A stretch of 64,000 nt of DNA, from contig DATEOF010000190.1 in assembly GCA_035274465.1 (NCBI GenBank), positions 1 through 64,000 on the forward strand, given 5' to 3'. Source of the DNA: JADGRF01 sp035274465 (GTDB lineage Bacteria > Myxococcota_A > Polyangia > Polyangiales > JAFGIB01). The notes under the pieces were generated by a model that saw only the letters and a program-made list of their open reading frames with translations, searched no databases and was not told the origin of the DNA. Made by a program: the position numbers and the translations under genes. Each line of letters opens with the position of its first letter. Position 1 is the stretch's first letter. Shown here piece after piece: positions 24,254-31,001 of the stretch.

Positions 24254-24691
24254 GTGACCCAAACCGTCGGCGTCGCCGCCCTCGGCGCCCTGCTGTTGGG
24301 GCTCGCCGGTGCCGGCTGCGGGCAGCCAGGCCGCGCGATACCGGTGAGCACCCAACCCTGCGAGGACTTCAAGGCTCGCCTGTGTGGTCAGACGGCCAAC
24401 GAGCTCTCCACGACCTGCATCTCCATCAAGTCCACGGTCGACTTGCTCACGGACGACGCGTGTCAGCTCGCACTGAACAACGTCGACCACTCCTTGCAGA
24501 CGCTCGCCAAGCGCGACCTGAGCTGCGATACGCTGCAGGCCAAGCTCTGCGCCGACACGGACCCCACGACCAAGTCTTGCGAGACGGTCAAGCGCTACAC
24601 GAGGAGGTTCCCGGTCGAGCGCTGCAAGGAGATGCTCGGGCGCTACCCGGACGTGCTCTCCGACGTCAAGAAGGCGATCCGCATGCAGTAG
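24254..24691 (+). CDS. Small Cys-containing lipoprotein-like secreted protein
   Basis: 145 residues from the GTG at 24254, which has GAGG eight bases upstream; an ATG at 24233 would add seven residues. The signal segment VGVAALGALLLGLAGAGC ends in an imperfect lipobox. The mature part has eight further Cys in a repeated pattern (FKARLCGQ, TTCISI, DDACQLA, DLSCDTLQAKLCAD, KSCETV, VERCKEML), which suggests two related helical halves held by disulfides. No family was recognised. It is divergent from the GntR gene. Confidence 0.65.
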   Translation: MTQTVGVAALGALLLGLAGAGCGQPGRAIPVSTQPCEDFKARLCGQTANELSTTCISIKSTVDLLTDDACQLALNNVDHSLQTLAKRDLSCDTLQAKLCADTDPTTKSCETVKRYTRRFPVERCKEMLGRYPDVLSDVKKAIRMQ

Positions 24692-24735
24692 ATCGAAACC
24701 GCCGGGCAAGCTGGCACGTACTGATCGTACGGCGC

Positions 24736-25374
24736 ATGCGACACGAGAGCCTGCCCTTCACGATCGCCAGGGTGCGCGACCTGCGCGACCTGCAGAATGC
24801 CGTGCGCATTCGGCACGCCGCCTACCAGCGCCACGTGCCCGAGCTGGCGCAGACGCTCGCGACACCCGAGCCGCTGGACCTCGCACCCGGCGTCTGCGTG
24901 CTGCTGGCCGAGGACAAGCAGGACCGATCGCCGCTCGGGACCATGCGCATTCAGACCAACGGCTTCGCGCCGCTGGCCCTCGAACGATCGCTCGAGTTGC
25001 CTGAATGGCTGCGCACGCGCAGGTTGGCCGAGGCCACGCGCCTCGGCGTGGCGCATGGCCGGCTCGGCATGCAGGTCAAACATGCGCTGTTCAAGGCCTT
25101 CTTCCTGCTGTGTCGCGACATGCACGTCGAATGGATGGTGGTCGCGGGCCGCTCACCCATCGATCGCCAGTACGATCGCCTACTATTCCAGGACGTCTAT
25201 CCGGGGCTCGGCTACGTCCCGCTGCGACACGCGGGCGACCTGCCGCACCGCATCATGATGTTCGAGATCGACTCGGCATACGCGCGCTGGGTCGCCGCCG
25301 ACCATCCACTGTTGGACTTCGTGTTCCACATTGTGCACGAAGATATCGATCTGAGTGAAGGCCGACCGCGTTGA
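24736..25374 (+). CDS. N-acyl amino acid synthase FeeM-like acyltransferase
   Basis: 212 residues with the GNAT/autoinducer-synthase-like fold of the FeeM group. The features are VRIRHAAYQRH near residue 25, the strand PLGTMRIQTNG near 70, EATRLGVAHGRLG with the acyl-pantetheine loop near 100, and a C-terminal GYVPLRHAGDLPHRIMMFEI. Family members transfer long-chain acyl groups from acyl carrier protein to amino acids. It lies 44 bp downstream of the Cys-rich lipoprotein gene and may share its transcript. No acyl carrier protein gene is visible nearby. Confidence 0.75.
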   Translation: MRHESLPFTIARVRDLRDLQNAVRIRHAAYQRHVPELAQTLATPEPLDLAPGVCVLLAEDKQDRSPLGTMRIQTNGFAPLALERSLELPEWLRTRRLAEATRLGVAHGRLGMQVKHALFKAFFLLCRDMHVEWMVVAGRSPIDRQYDRLLFQDVYPGLGYVPLRHAGDLPHRIMMFEIDSAYARWVAADHPLLDFVFHIVHEDIDLSEGRPR

Positions 25375-25407
25375 GGACATGCAGTCTCACCCGACTGGAG
25401 GTCTTTC

Positions 25408-25917
25408 ATGCGCGGACTGGAATGGATCGCGATCGTCGCGGGCAGCTTGATTTTGGGGTGTAAATCCACGCCAGGCGCGGCGTTCCACGAAAGCCGAACA
25501 CGCGGGCAGCCCGACGCCGCCAGCGAGAGCGGAGAATGTGGCGACGGCGACGTAGGCGACGACGAAGAGTGCGACCCCATGGCGCCCGAATGGCAGGATC
25601 TGTGCGACGAATCGTGCCACCGAACAGCTTACGCCGCGTGCGCATCGCCGGAAGAGTGTTCCACCCTGAACGCCAACTGTACGGCCTATACGAAACGGCC
25701 CGAACAACAGCAATGCGCAGACTTCTGCGAAAGCGACGAAAGCTGTCCCGTACTGCCTGGCTTTCGATCCACCTGCAACTTCGCCTGGTGCGCGGTGCTG
25801 TGCGAAGACGGTGAGTGCCCGAACGGCATGACGTGCGTGCAGAAGCAAACGCTCGTCGACTACGACGGCCACCCCAAGGGTGGCGCAGGCGTGTGTGTAA
25901 ACGCGGGCTATCGCTGA
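25408..25917 (+). CDS. Cys-rich lipoprotein
   Basis: 169 residues, ATG with AGGTC nearby. The signal peptide ends in SLILGC, so Cys18 is the lipidated residue. The mature part has about 16 Cys with the opening GECGDGDVGDDEECDP, an acidic Cys loop of the type common in myxobacterial surface proteins, then CDESCHRTAYAACASPEEC and further pairs. Function unknown. The last 10 bp overlap the end of the converging TetR gene. Confidence 0.75.
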   Translation: MRGLEWIAIVAGSLILGCKSTPGAAFHESRTRGQPDAASESGECGDGDVGDDEECDPMAPEWQDLCDESCHRTAYAACASPEECSTLNANCTAYTKRPEQQQCADFCESDESCPVLPGFRSTCNFAWCAVLCEDGECPNGMTCVQKQTLVDYDGHPKGGAGVCVNAGYR

Positions 25918-26438
25918 CGCGCCGACCACTGTGCGAGCGCGCGCCGGAGCTCGCTGCGGCTGAGCTTGCCGGTGACGAGGCCGTGGAGCAGCAGGCCGTC
26001 CGCCAGCGCGATCAGCGCCGTGGCGGCGGCCCGCGCCTCGGCAGATCTACGCCCGCGGGCGGCATGCGCGATGAACTTGGCGCGCGCGTCGCGCATGAAA
26101 GAGAAGGCGGGTTCGCGCGCCGCCGTCAGCAGCAACTCGATCCGCGCCAATGCGCGGGTGCGCTGGGCGGGCTGGAGCCAGCGTTCGAGCAAGGCCGCGA
26201 CCCCTTCGATGCTGTTCGCGCTGGCTTCGACGTCGGCGATGTCGAGCGCTGCCAGCCGCTGCGCCGCTGCGAGCAGCAACGCGGAGCGCGTGGAGTAGTA
26301 ATACGACGTCGATCCGTTCGGCAGCGCGAGCTCGCGATCGACCGCGCGATGGGTGAGGCCGCGCGATCCCTCGCGGGCCAGCACCTCGAGGGCCGCCTCG
26401 GCGATGCGAACGCGGCGATCCCGGGCGCCGGCGCTCAC
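25908..26438 (-). CDS. TetR-family regulator of the adjacent hydrolase
   Basis: 176 residues from the GTG at 26438, which overlaps the stop of the hydrolase gene by 4 bp (GTGA); a longer in-frame start would code through the hydrolase gene. The HTH is clear: RIAEAALEVLAREGSRGLTH, RAVDRELALPNGSTSYYYS. The helical C-terminal ligand domain resembles TetR_C_17-like regulators. The operator is probably the 20-bp palindrome at 27346-27365, so it would repress its own operon. Confidence 0.85.
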   Translation of the reverse strand: MSAGARDRRVRIAEAALEVLAREGSRGLTHRAVDRELALPNGSTSYYYSTRSALLLAAAQRLAALDIADVEASANSIEGVAALLERWLQPAQRTRALARIELLLTAAREPAFSFMRDARAKFIAHAARGRRSAEARAAATALIALADGLLLHGLVTGKLSRSELRRALAQWSARQR

Positions 26439-27340
26439 TGTGAGCTTCGCAGCTGACTCGGCTGCCGCGACTGCGAGACCGAGAGGTGCCGCACGAACCA
26501 CTCGACCGTCAGGCGCAGCACGCCGGCCAGGTGTTCGTCGAACAGCTCGAAGTGCGAGCCCGGAAACTCCACGATGTCCTGGTCCACGTCGCGCAGCTCC
26601 TGCCTGGCGAGGGCTGCGGGCGTGATCGAGTCGGACGTCGAAAGGATGGTCCGCAGTGGCACCTTGATGCCTTGCCGCCCCACCCAGCGCATCGGCCGAT
26701 AGCCGGCGACGCGCGCCAGCGAGCGCAGCGTGATCTCGTTCGAAAAGTTCGGCGCGCTCGCGGCCATGTTCTGCAGCCAGTCTAGCGCACCATCGGTGGT
26801 CATGACCGCATGACTATTCGGAGGGCCCGCGACAGGGATGCGGCGCGAGGGCAGAAACAGCACCCGGCGCAGCGCATCCAGGGCGAGGTCATACGCGAGC
26901 TTGCGGCTGGGCGGTGACTTGGGCGCTCGCACGAATGGCACGATCGAGACCGCCGCGCGCACGCGCGGATCCGTGCCCGCGATCACGAGCGCATGCGCGC
27001 CGCACATGCTCGGCCCGAAGACTCCGAGCTTGCTGGCGTCGATGCGCCGGTCCCGGCAGAGAAAATCCAGGCCGCGACGGAGGTCGTGGATCTGCGCCCG
27101 TGGATCCAGATCCTGACGCGGTTCACCCGCGCTGGCGCCGAAGCCCGCATAGTCGATCGCGAGCATGGCGATGCCCGCATCCGCGAGTGCCTTGCCGAAC
27201 AACGGCAACAACATCTCTTTCACCCCGGCGAACCCGGAACCCGTGACCACCGCCGGCACCGGCTCCTGCACGCGCGGGGGCAAGTAGAGATCGGCGGCGA
27301 GATCGGGGCCGTCACCAGCGATTGCGACTGCATAGGGCAT
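26435..27340 (-). CDS. Alpha/beta hydrolase (dienelactone-hydrolase-like)
   Basis: 301 residues. The nucleophile elbow is GPSMCGAHA (G-x-S-x-x-G) near residue 110. The oxyanion region is TGSGFAG near 33, the acid is probably in LSTSDSITP and the terminal His in FPGSHFELFDEH. It belongs to the prolyl-oligopeptidase-like hydrolases that act on small esters. There is no signal peptide. It is the first gene of a two-gene unit with the TetR regulator, and a perfect palindrome overlaps its ribosome-binding site. The substrate is unknown; detoxification is a reasonable guess. Confidence 0.8.
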   Translation of the reverse strand: MPYAVAIAGDGPDLAADLYLPPRVQEPVPAVVTGSGFAGVKEMLLPLFGKALADAGIAMLAIDYAGFGASAGEPRQDLDPRAQIHDLRRGLDFLCRDRRIDASKLGVFGPSMCGAHALVIAGTDPRVRAAVSIVPFVRAPKSPPSRKLAYDLALDALRRVLFLPSRRIPVAGPPNSHAVMTTDGALDWLQNMAASAPNFSNEITLRSLARVAGYRPMRWVGRQGIKVPLRTILSTSDSITPAALARQELRDVDQDIVEFPGSHFELFDEHLAGVLRLTVEWFVRHLSVSQSRQPSQLRSSQ

Positions 27341-27345
27341 CCCGA

Positions 27346-27365
27346 TCCTCTACATCTGTAGAGGA
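27346..27365. promoter_or_regulatory. 20-bp palindromic operator overlapping the hydrolase ribosome-binding site
   Basis: TCCTCTACATCTGTAGAGGA has perfect 9-bp arms around TC. It ends 5 bp before the hydrolase start codon on the minus strand and contains the AGAGG ribosome-binding site. It fits a TetR dimer site, most likely for the regulator encoded in the same unit. Confidence 0.65.
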
Positions 27366-27383
27366 GCAGGATCAAGCGAGCCT

Positions 27384-27398
27384 TGGCACAGCACTTGC
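27384..27398 (+). promoter_or_regulatory. Sigma-54 (-24/-12) promoter of the radical SAM operon
   Basis: TGGCACAGCACTTGC matches the sigma-54 consensus TGGCAC-N5-TTGC exactly, with the invariant GG (27385-27386) and GC (27397-27398) ten bases apart. Transcription would begin near 27410, about 50 bases before the radical SAM start codon. An enhancer-binding activator is therefore expected. Confidence 0.75.
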
Positions 27399-27458
27399 GG
27401 TACTAACGCGTGAAGCGCCTGCGCCGGCACACTCTGGCACAGTCGCGCCGAGCAGCGA

Positions 27459-28775
27459 ATGAAGATCGATCCGTTAAATTCGAGTGAGCGCGCACAGTTG
27501 CTGTCGCAGGCCCGGCCGCGAACCCTGCCGCTGGCCCCTCGAGCCCCCGCAGCGCGTCGCCAACTGCCGCTGGCTCCGGCTGCGCGCGCGGTGGATCAGG
27601 TGCGGCCGATCTATGCGGTCTGGGAGATCACGCTGGCCTGCGACTTGGCCTGCCGGCATTGCGGTTCGCGCGCAGGCAAGGCGCGGCCCGAGGAGCTCTC
27701 GACCGAGGCGTGCATCGACCTGGTGCGGCAGATGGCGGAGCTCGGCGTGCGCGAGGTGACGCTGATCGGCGGCGAGGCGTACCTGCGCGAGGATTGGCTC
27801 GAGATCGTGCGCGCGATCGTCGCGCACGGCATGACACCCACGATGACGAGCGGCGGGCGCGGCATCGACGCGGAGCTCGCGCGCGCCGCGAAGGCGGCCG
27901 GTCTCGCGGGCGTCAGCATCTCGCTCGATGGTCTCGAGCGTACGCACGATCGGCTGCGCGGCGTCGCGGGATCTCACGCGGCCGCGCTCGCGGCGCTGGC
28001 GCACCTGCAAGCGGCGGGTATCCCGGTCACCGTCAACACCCAGATCAATCGCTTGAGCATGCCGGAGCTGCCCGAGCTGCTGGAGCTGTTCGCCGCACGC
28101 GGCGCACACAGCTGGCAGTGTCAGCTGACGGTGCCGATGGGTCGCGCAGCGGACGAGCCCGAGGTGCTGTTGCAGCCGTACGATCTGCTGTCGCTGTTTC
28201 CGCTGATGCGAACGCTCGCTGATCGCTGCAAGGAGCTGCGCGTGCGGCTCCTGCCGGGCAACAACCTCGGCTACTTCGGTCCGCACGAGACGGCGCTGCG
28301 CGGCTACAACCCTTCGGGCCACGCGGGCTCGTGCATGGCGGGACAGCTCACGCTCGGCATCGAGGCGGACGGAACGATCAAGGGCTGTCCGTCGCTGCCG
28401 ACCGCAGCCTGGGCCGGCGGCAACGTGCAGGACGCGTCGCTGCAGGACATCTGGGAGCGCGCGGCACCGCTGCGCTACACGCGCGATCGCACGGTCGAGG
28501 ATCTGTGGGGCTATTGCCGCGGCTGCTACTACGCGGATGTCTGTCGCGCGGGCTGCACGTGGACCAGCGACGTCTTCTTCGGCAAGCCGGGCAACAACCC
28601 CTACTGCCACCACCGCGCGCTCGAGTTCGAGGCGCGGGGCCAGCGCGAACGGCTCGTGCGCGTCGACGCCGCGCCTGGCGAACCCTTCGATCACGGCCGC
28701 TTCGAGCTGGTCGTCGAACCGATCCCGCGGCTGACGGCTGCTAGCATCAACCCCGCCCCCGAGGATGTCCGATGA
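27459..28775 (+). CDS. Radical SAM/SPASM enzyme, putative maturase of the adjacent YGAP-repeat protein
   Basis: 438 residues. A Pro/Arg/Ala-rich N-terminal extension of about 45 residues precedes the radical SAM core. The cluster motif is CDLACRHC (Cys61, 65, 68; CX3CX2C), followed by TLIGGEAYLR and SISLDGLERTH. The C-terminal SPASM domain is complete: Cys in GSCMAGQ and KGCPSLP, then CRGCYYADVCRAGC (CX2CX5CX3C) and a last Cys in NNPYC, enough for two auxiliary clusters. SPASM enzymes modify peptides or proteins. Its stop overlaps the next start by 4 bp (ATGA, 28772-28775), and a sigma-54 promoter precedes it. The substrate is inferred to be the next gene product. Confidence 0.88.
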   Translation: MKIDPLNSSERAQLLSQARPRTLPLAPRAPAARRQLPLAPAARAVDQVRPIYAVWEITLACDLACRHCGSRAGKARPEELSTEACIDLVRQMAELGVREVTLIGGEAYLREDWLEIVRAIVAHGMTPTMTSGGRGIDAELARAAKAAGLAGVSISLDGLERTHDRLRGVAGSHAAALAALAHLQAAGIPVTVNTQINRLSMPELPELLELFAARGAHSWQCQLTVPMGRAADEPEVLLQPYDLLSLFPLMRTLADRCKELRVRLLPGNNLGYFGPHETALRGYNPSGHAGSCMAGQLTLGIEADGTIKGCPSLPTAAWAGGNVQDASLQDIWERAAPLRYTRDRTVEDLWGYCRGCYYADVCRAGCTWTSDVFFGKPGNNPYCHHRALEFEARGQRERLVRVDAAPGEPFDHGRFELVVEPIPRLTAASINPAPEDVR

Positions 28776-29353
28776 AAGCCCTGAGAGTCTGCGAAGGTTG
28801 CGAGCGGCATGTGTTCGTGAGCGAGCGCGTGTGCCCATTTTGTCTGAGCGAGCTCGCGCCGGCTGCCCCGCGTGCAAGATTACCGATCCCGAGTGGCGCG
28901 AGCCGTGCACAACGTCTGGCCATGGCGGCGGCTGCTGCGGTCGGCACGACGGGCCTGCTCGCGTGCGGCGAGCCGGAGCTGGTCGCGGTGCCCGTGTACG
29001 GCGCGCCGCTCGCAGGCAACCAGGCGGTGCAGCCACCAGCTGCGGGTTCTCCGGCAGCCGGCAGGGGCGCACAGCCTGCAGCTGGCAGAGGCGCCCCGGC
29101 ACAGGACGGAGGGATCGGCTCGCCTGTCTACGGCGCACCCTCACCCGTGTACGGCGCGCCCGTGTACGGCGCACCGCTGGCAGGCCAGCCTGCGCCGCCG
29201 CCGAAGCGCCCCGACGCCGGGATCCAACCCGAAGACGATGCGGGGATCCCCGACCCGGGTGTCGCGGGCACCGGCGGTCGCGGCGGTATGCCTGCTCCGG
29301 TGTACGGTGCACCGATCCCCGAATACGGCGCACCACCTCCGCCCAAAGACTGA
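28772..29353 (+). CDS. YGAP-repeat lipoprotein with N-terminal zinc ribbon; candidate radical SAM substrate
   Basis: 193 residues. The N-terminus is a four-Cys zinc-ribbon-like knuckle (C7, C10, C21, C24: CEGC and CPFC). A hydrophobic segment follows (about 47-64) that ends in LLAC (Cys65), a good lipobox unusually far from the start. The remaining 128 residues are Pro/Gly/Ala-rich and carry six YGAP motifs, five of them VYGAP, with Tyr at 76, 120, 127, 132, 179 and 185. Otherwise there is almost no hydrophobic core, so this part is unfolded unless modified. The 4-bp overlap with the radical SAM gene and the repeated aromatic motif suggest Tyr-centred modification. No family was recognised. 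Confidence 0.75.
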   Translation: MKALRVCEGCERHVFVSERVCPFCLSELAPAAPRARLPIPSGASRAQRLAMAAAAAVGTTGLLACGEPELVAVPVYGAPLAGNQAVQPPAAGSPAAGRGAQPAAGRGAPAQDGGIGSPVYGAPSPVYGAPVYGAPLAGQPAPPPKRPDAGIQPEDDAGIPDPGVAGTGGRGGMPAPVYGAPIPEYGAPPPPKD

Positions 29354-29397
29354 GCGCGATCTAGCGTCGCTGCGAGCTGCTGCGTACGATCGACAGC

Positions 29398-29586
29398 ATG
29401 ACCTGCGAAACCCGGCTCTGCGTCGTGTTCGCCTGCGCGATCGTGCTTGCAGCTTGCGGCGGCGAACCGGGTGGCAGCCCGACTGCGGTGTCGATCACAG
29501 GGCGCCGCGGTTCTGCGCCCAGCCTGCCTGAGGTCCAGGTGCGACTGGGCGAGCTGGATTCGTTCGACCTTCCGAACTGGAGCTGA
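29398..29586 (+). CDS. Very small lipoprotein downstream of the YGAP gene
   Basis: 62 residues. A signal peptide ends in VLAACGG (Cys20). The 42-residue mature part is unstructured-looking and ends in LGELDSFDLPNWS. It starts 44 bp after the YGAP gene on the same strand and ends 6 bp before the converging TetR gene, so it is probably the third gene of the radical SAM operon. It might be a second substrate or an accessory lipoprotein. The start is an ATG with no strong ribosome-binding site. Confidence 0.5.
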   Translation: MTCETRLCVVFACAIVLAACGGEPGGSPTAVSITGRRGSAPSLPEVQVRLGELDSFDLPNWS

Positions 29587-29592
29587 ACGGGG

Positions 29593-30174
29593 CTACTTCG
29601 ATCCGATCCCGCGCAGGACGCGCAGCATGGCGGACACCAGCACGGCGCGCGGGGTCTCGGGATGCTCGAGCCACCATAACGCGAGGCCGGTCAGGCTGCT
29701 GCGAATCAGCTCGCCGAGCGGCTCGAGCTCTGCCGCGGGGATGTGTGGCAGGCGCCGCAGCAACGCGACGTCGGCGTCGCGCTGACGGCGCTGCAGCTCG
29801 CGATGCAGCGCTTCGACGTCGGGATCGTGCGTGGTGTCGCGGAACAGTAGCCGCCAGGTGTACGGATGGCTCTGGACGTAGGCGAACCAGGCGTCGATCA
29901 TCGCCTCGACGTCGGCCTTGCGCGATTCGACGTGCGCCAGCGCAGCTGCTGCCAGCTGATCGCGGTGCCGCTCGAGCAGCGCCATGTGCAGGGCCTTCTT
30001 CGACTCGAAGTGACGATAGAACGCCGGCTTGCTGACGCCGGCCGCGGCCACGATCTCGTCGATCGTGGTCGCCGCGTAGCCGCGGTCGGCGAACGCACGC
30101 TCGGCGACTGCCTCGAGCCGGTCGCGGACCGCCGCAAGTGACGTTTTTTCTCGTGTTCTCGAGGAGATGGGCAT
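29593..30174 (-). CDS. TetR-family regulator, divergent from an oxygenase unit
   Basis: 193 residues. The HTH reads AERAFADRGYAATTIDEIVA, AAGVSKPAFYRHFESKKAL, typical of TetR. The helical ligand domain includes WRLLFRDTTHDPDVEALH. It is divergent from the monooxygenase-like gene, and the 71-bp gap holds inverted repeats built on GTGTACT. It therefore probably represses both directions and is relieved by a hydrophobic ligand. Confidence 0.87.
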   Translation of the reverse strand: MPISSRTREKTSLAAVRDRLEAVAERAFADRGYAATTIDEIVAAAGVSKPAFYRHFESKKALHMALLERHRDQLAAAALAHVESRKADVEAMIDAWFAYVQSHPYTWRLLFRDTTHDPDVEALHRELQRRQRDADVALLRRLPHIPAAELEPLGELIRSSLTGLALWWLEHPETPRAVLVSAMLRVLRGIGSK

Positions 30175-30199
30175 TTCCGGCCAGGTTCTGTACTCACCA

Positions 30200-30229
30200 G
30201 TGTACTGATCAGTATACTAGCGAGTACAC
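30200..30229. promoter_or_regulatory. Putative TetR operator cluster
   Basis: GTGTACTGATCAGTATAC at 30200-30217 is a palindrome with one mismatch. A further AGTACAC at 30223-30229 pairs perfectly with GTGTACT at 30200-30206. It lies between the divergent TetR and oxygenase genes, the expected place for the TetR site. Confidence 0.55.
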
Positions 30230-30245
30230 GGCCAGGAGGGAAGCC

Positions 30246-31001
30246 ATGATCGGATCAGTTCACTTCGCAGATGTCGGCCTGCTGACGGCGCTCGGAGCGC
30301 TACGCAAGACTCCCAACGCGGGCGAGCTTCCGGGGCTGCGCCAGGCAAACCTCGGTGTGGCGTCGCCGCTCGGAGCGGCGAAGCTACCGACCGGGCGGTT
30401 CGGGCTCGTAGCTCTCTGGGACGATGACGCCGCGCTCGATCGCTTTCTCGAAGGCCATCCACTCGCGCGCATCTTGAGCAGTGGCTGGCGCGCGCGCCTC
30501 AAGCCTTTGCGCGCGTACGGTTCTTGGCCGGGCCTACCGACCGATACGCCCACCGCGCGCGCGACCGACAGCGAAGGTCCCGTTGCGTCGCTCACACTCG
30601 GCCGGCTGCGCATCAGTCAAGCCGCGCGCTTCCTTCGTGTCAGCGCGCGCGCAGAGGCCAGCGCGAACGAAGCCGAGGGGCTGATCTGGGGCACCGGACT
30701 CGGTGCACCGCCCTTCGTCTCCACGTTCTCGCTCTGGCGCGACACGCGCTCGGTGACGGCGTACACGTACGGACGCCGGGACCCCGCGCACTCGGACGCC
30801 GTTCGCGCGGAAGCCGCCCAACCATTCCATCACCAATCGGCGTTCATCCGTTTCCAACCTTACGCATGGGAGGGCGCGTTGGCCGGAAAGAACCCACTCG
30901 CTACAGATGCGTTGACGTCACCCGTGAGCAAGCTTGACTTGCAAGCCTCGGAGACTAACGTGCAGTCTCTGCATGCCAGCGCACGACACCAGCGCGCGTG
31001 A
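30246..31001 (+). CDS. Spheroidene-monooxygenase (CrtA)-like protein
   Basis: 251 residues, ATG with AGGAGGG at 30234-30240. The pattern VHFADVG near the start, LGAAKLPTGRFGLVALWDDDAALDRFLEGHPLA in short blocks near residues 40-75, RLKPLRAYGSWPGLP near 90, and a second half with the same dimeric alpha-beta layout (LRISQAARFLRVS, FSLWRDTRSVTAYTYG) fit the CrtA-like family of haem-binding oxygenases. No carotenoid genes are near, so the substrate is probably something else. It overlaps the next gene by up to 29 bp. Confidence 0.7.
   Translation: MIGSVHFADVGLLTALGALRKTPNAGELPGLRQANLGVASPLGAAKLPTGRFGLVALWDDDAALDRFLEGHPLARILSSGWRARLKPLRAYGSWPGLPTDTPTARATDSEGPVASLTLGRLRISQAARFLRVSARAEASANEAEGLIWGTGLGAPPFVSTFSLWRDTRSVTAYTYGRRDPAHSDAVRAEAAQPFHHQSAFIRFQPYAWEGALAGKNPLATDALTSPVSKLDLQASETNVQSLHASARHQRA

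Noticed and set aside
27425..27445. Second TGGCAC (27435) as another sigma-54 promoter
   Set aside because: The -12 half (TTGC) is missing at the required distance; only the site at 27384 fits.
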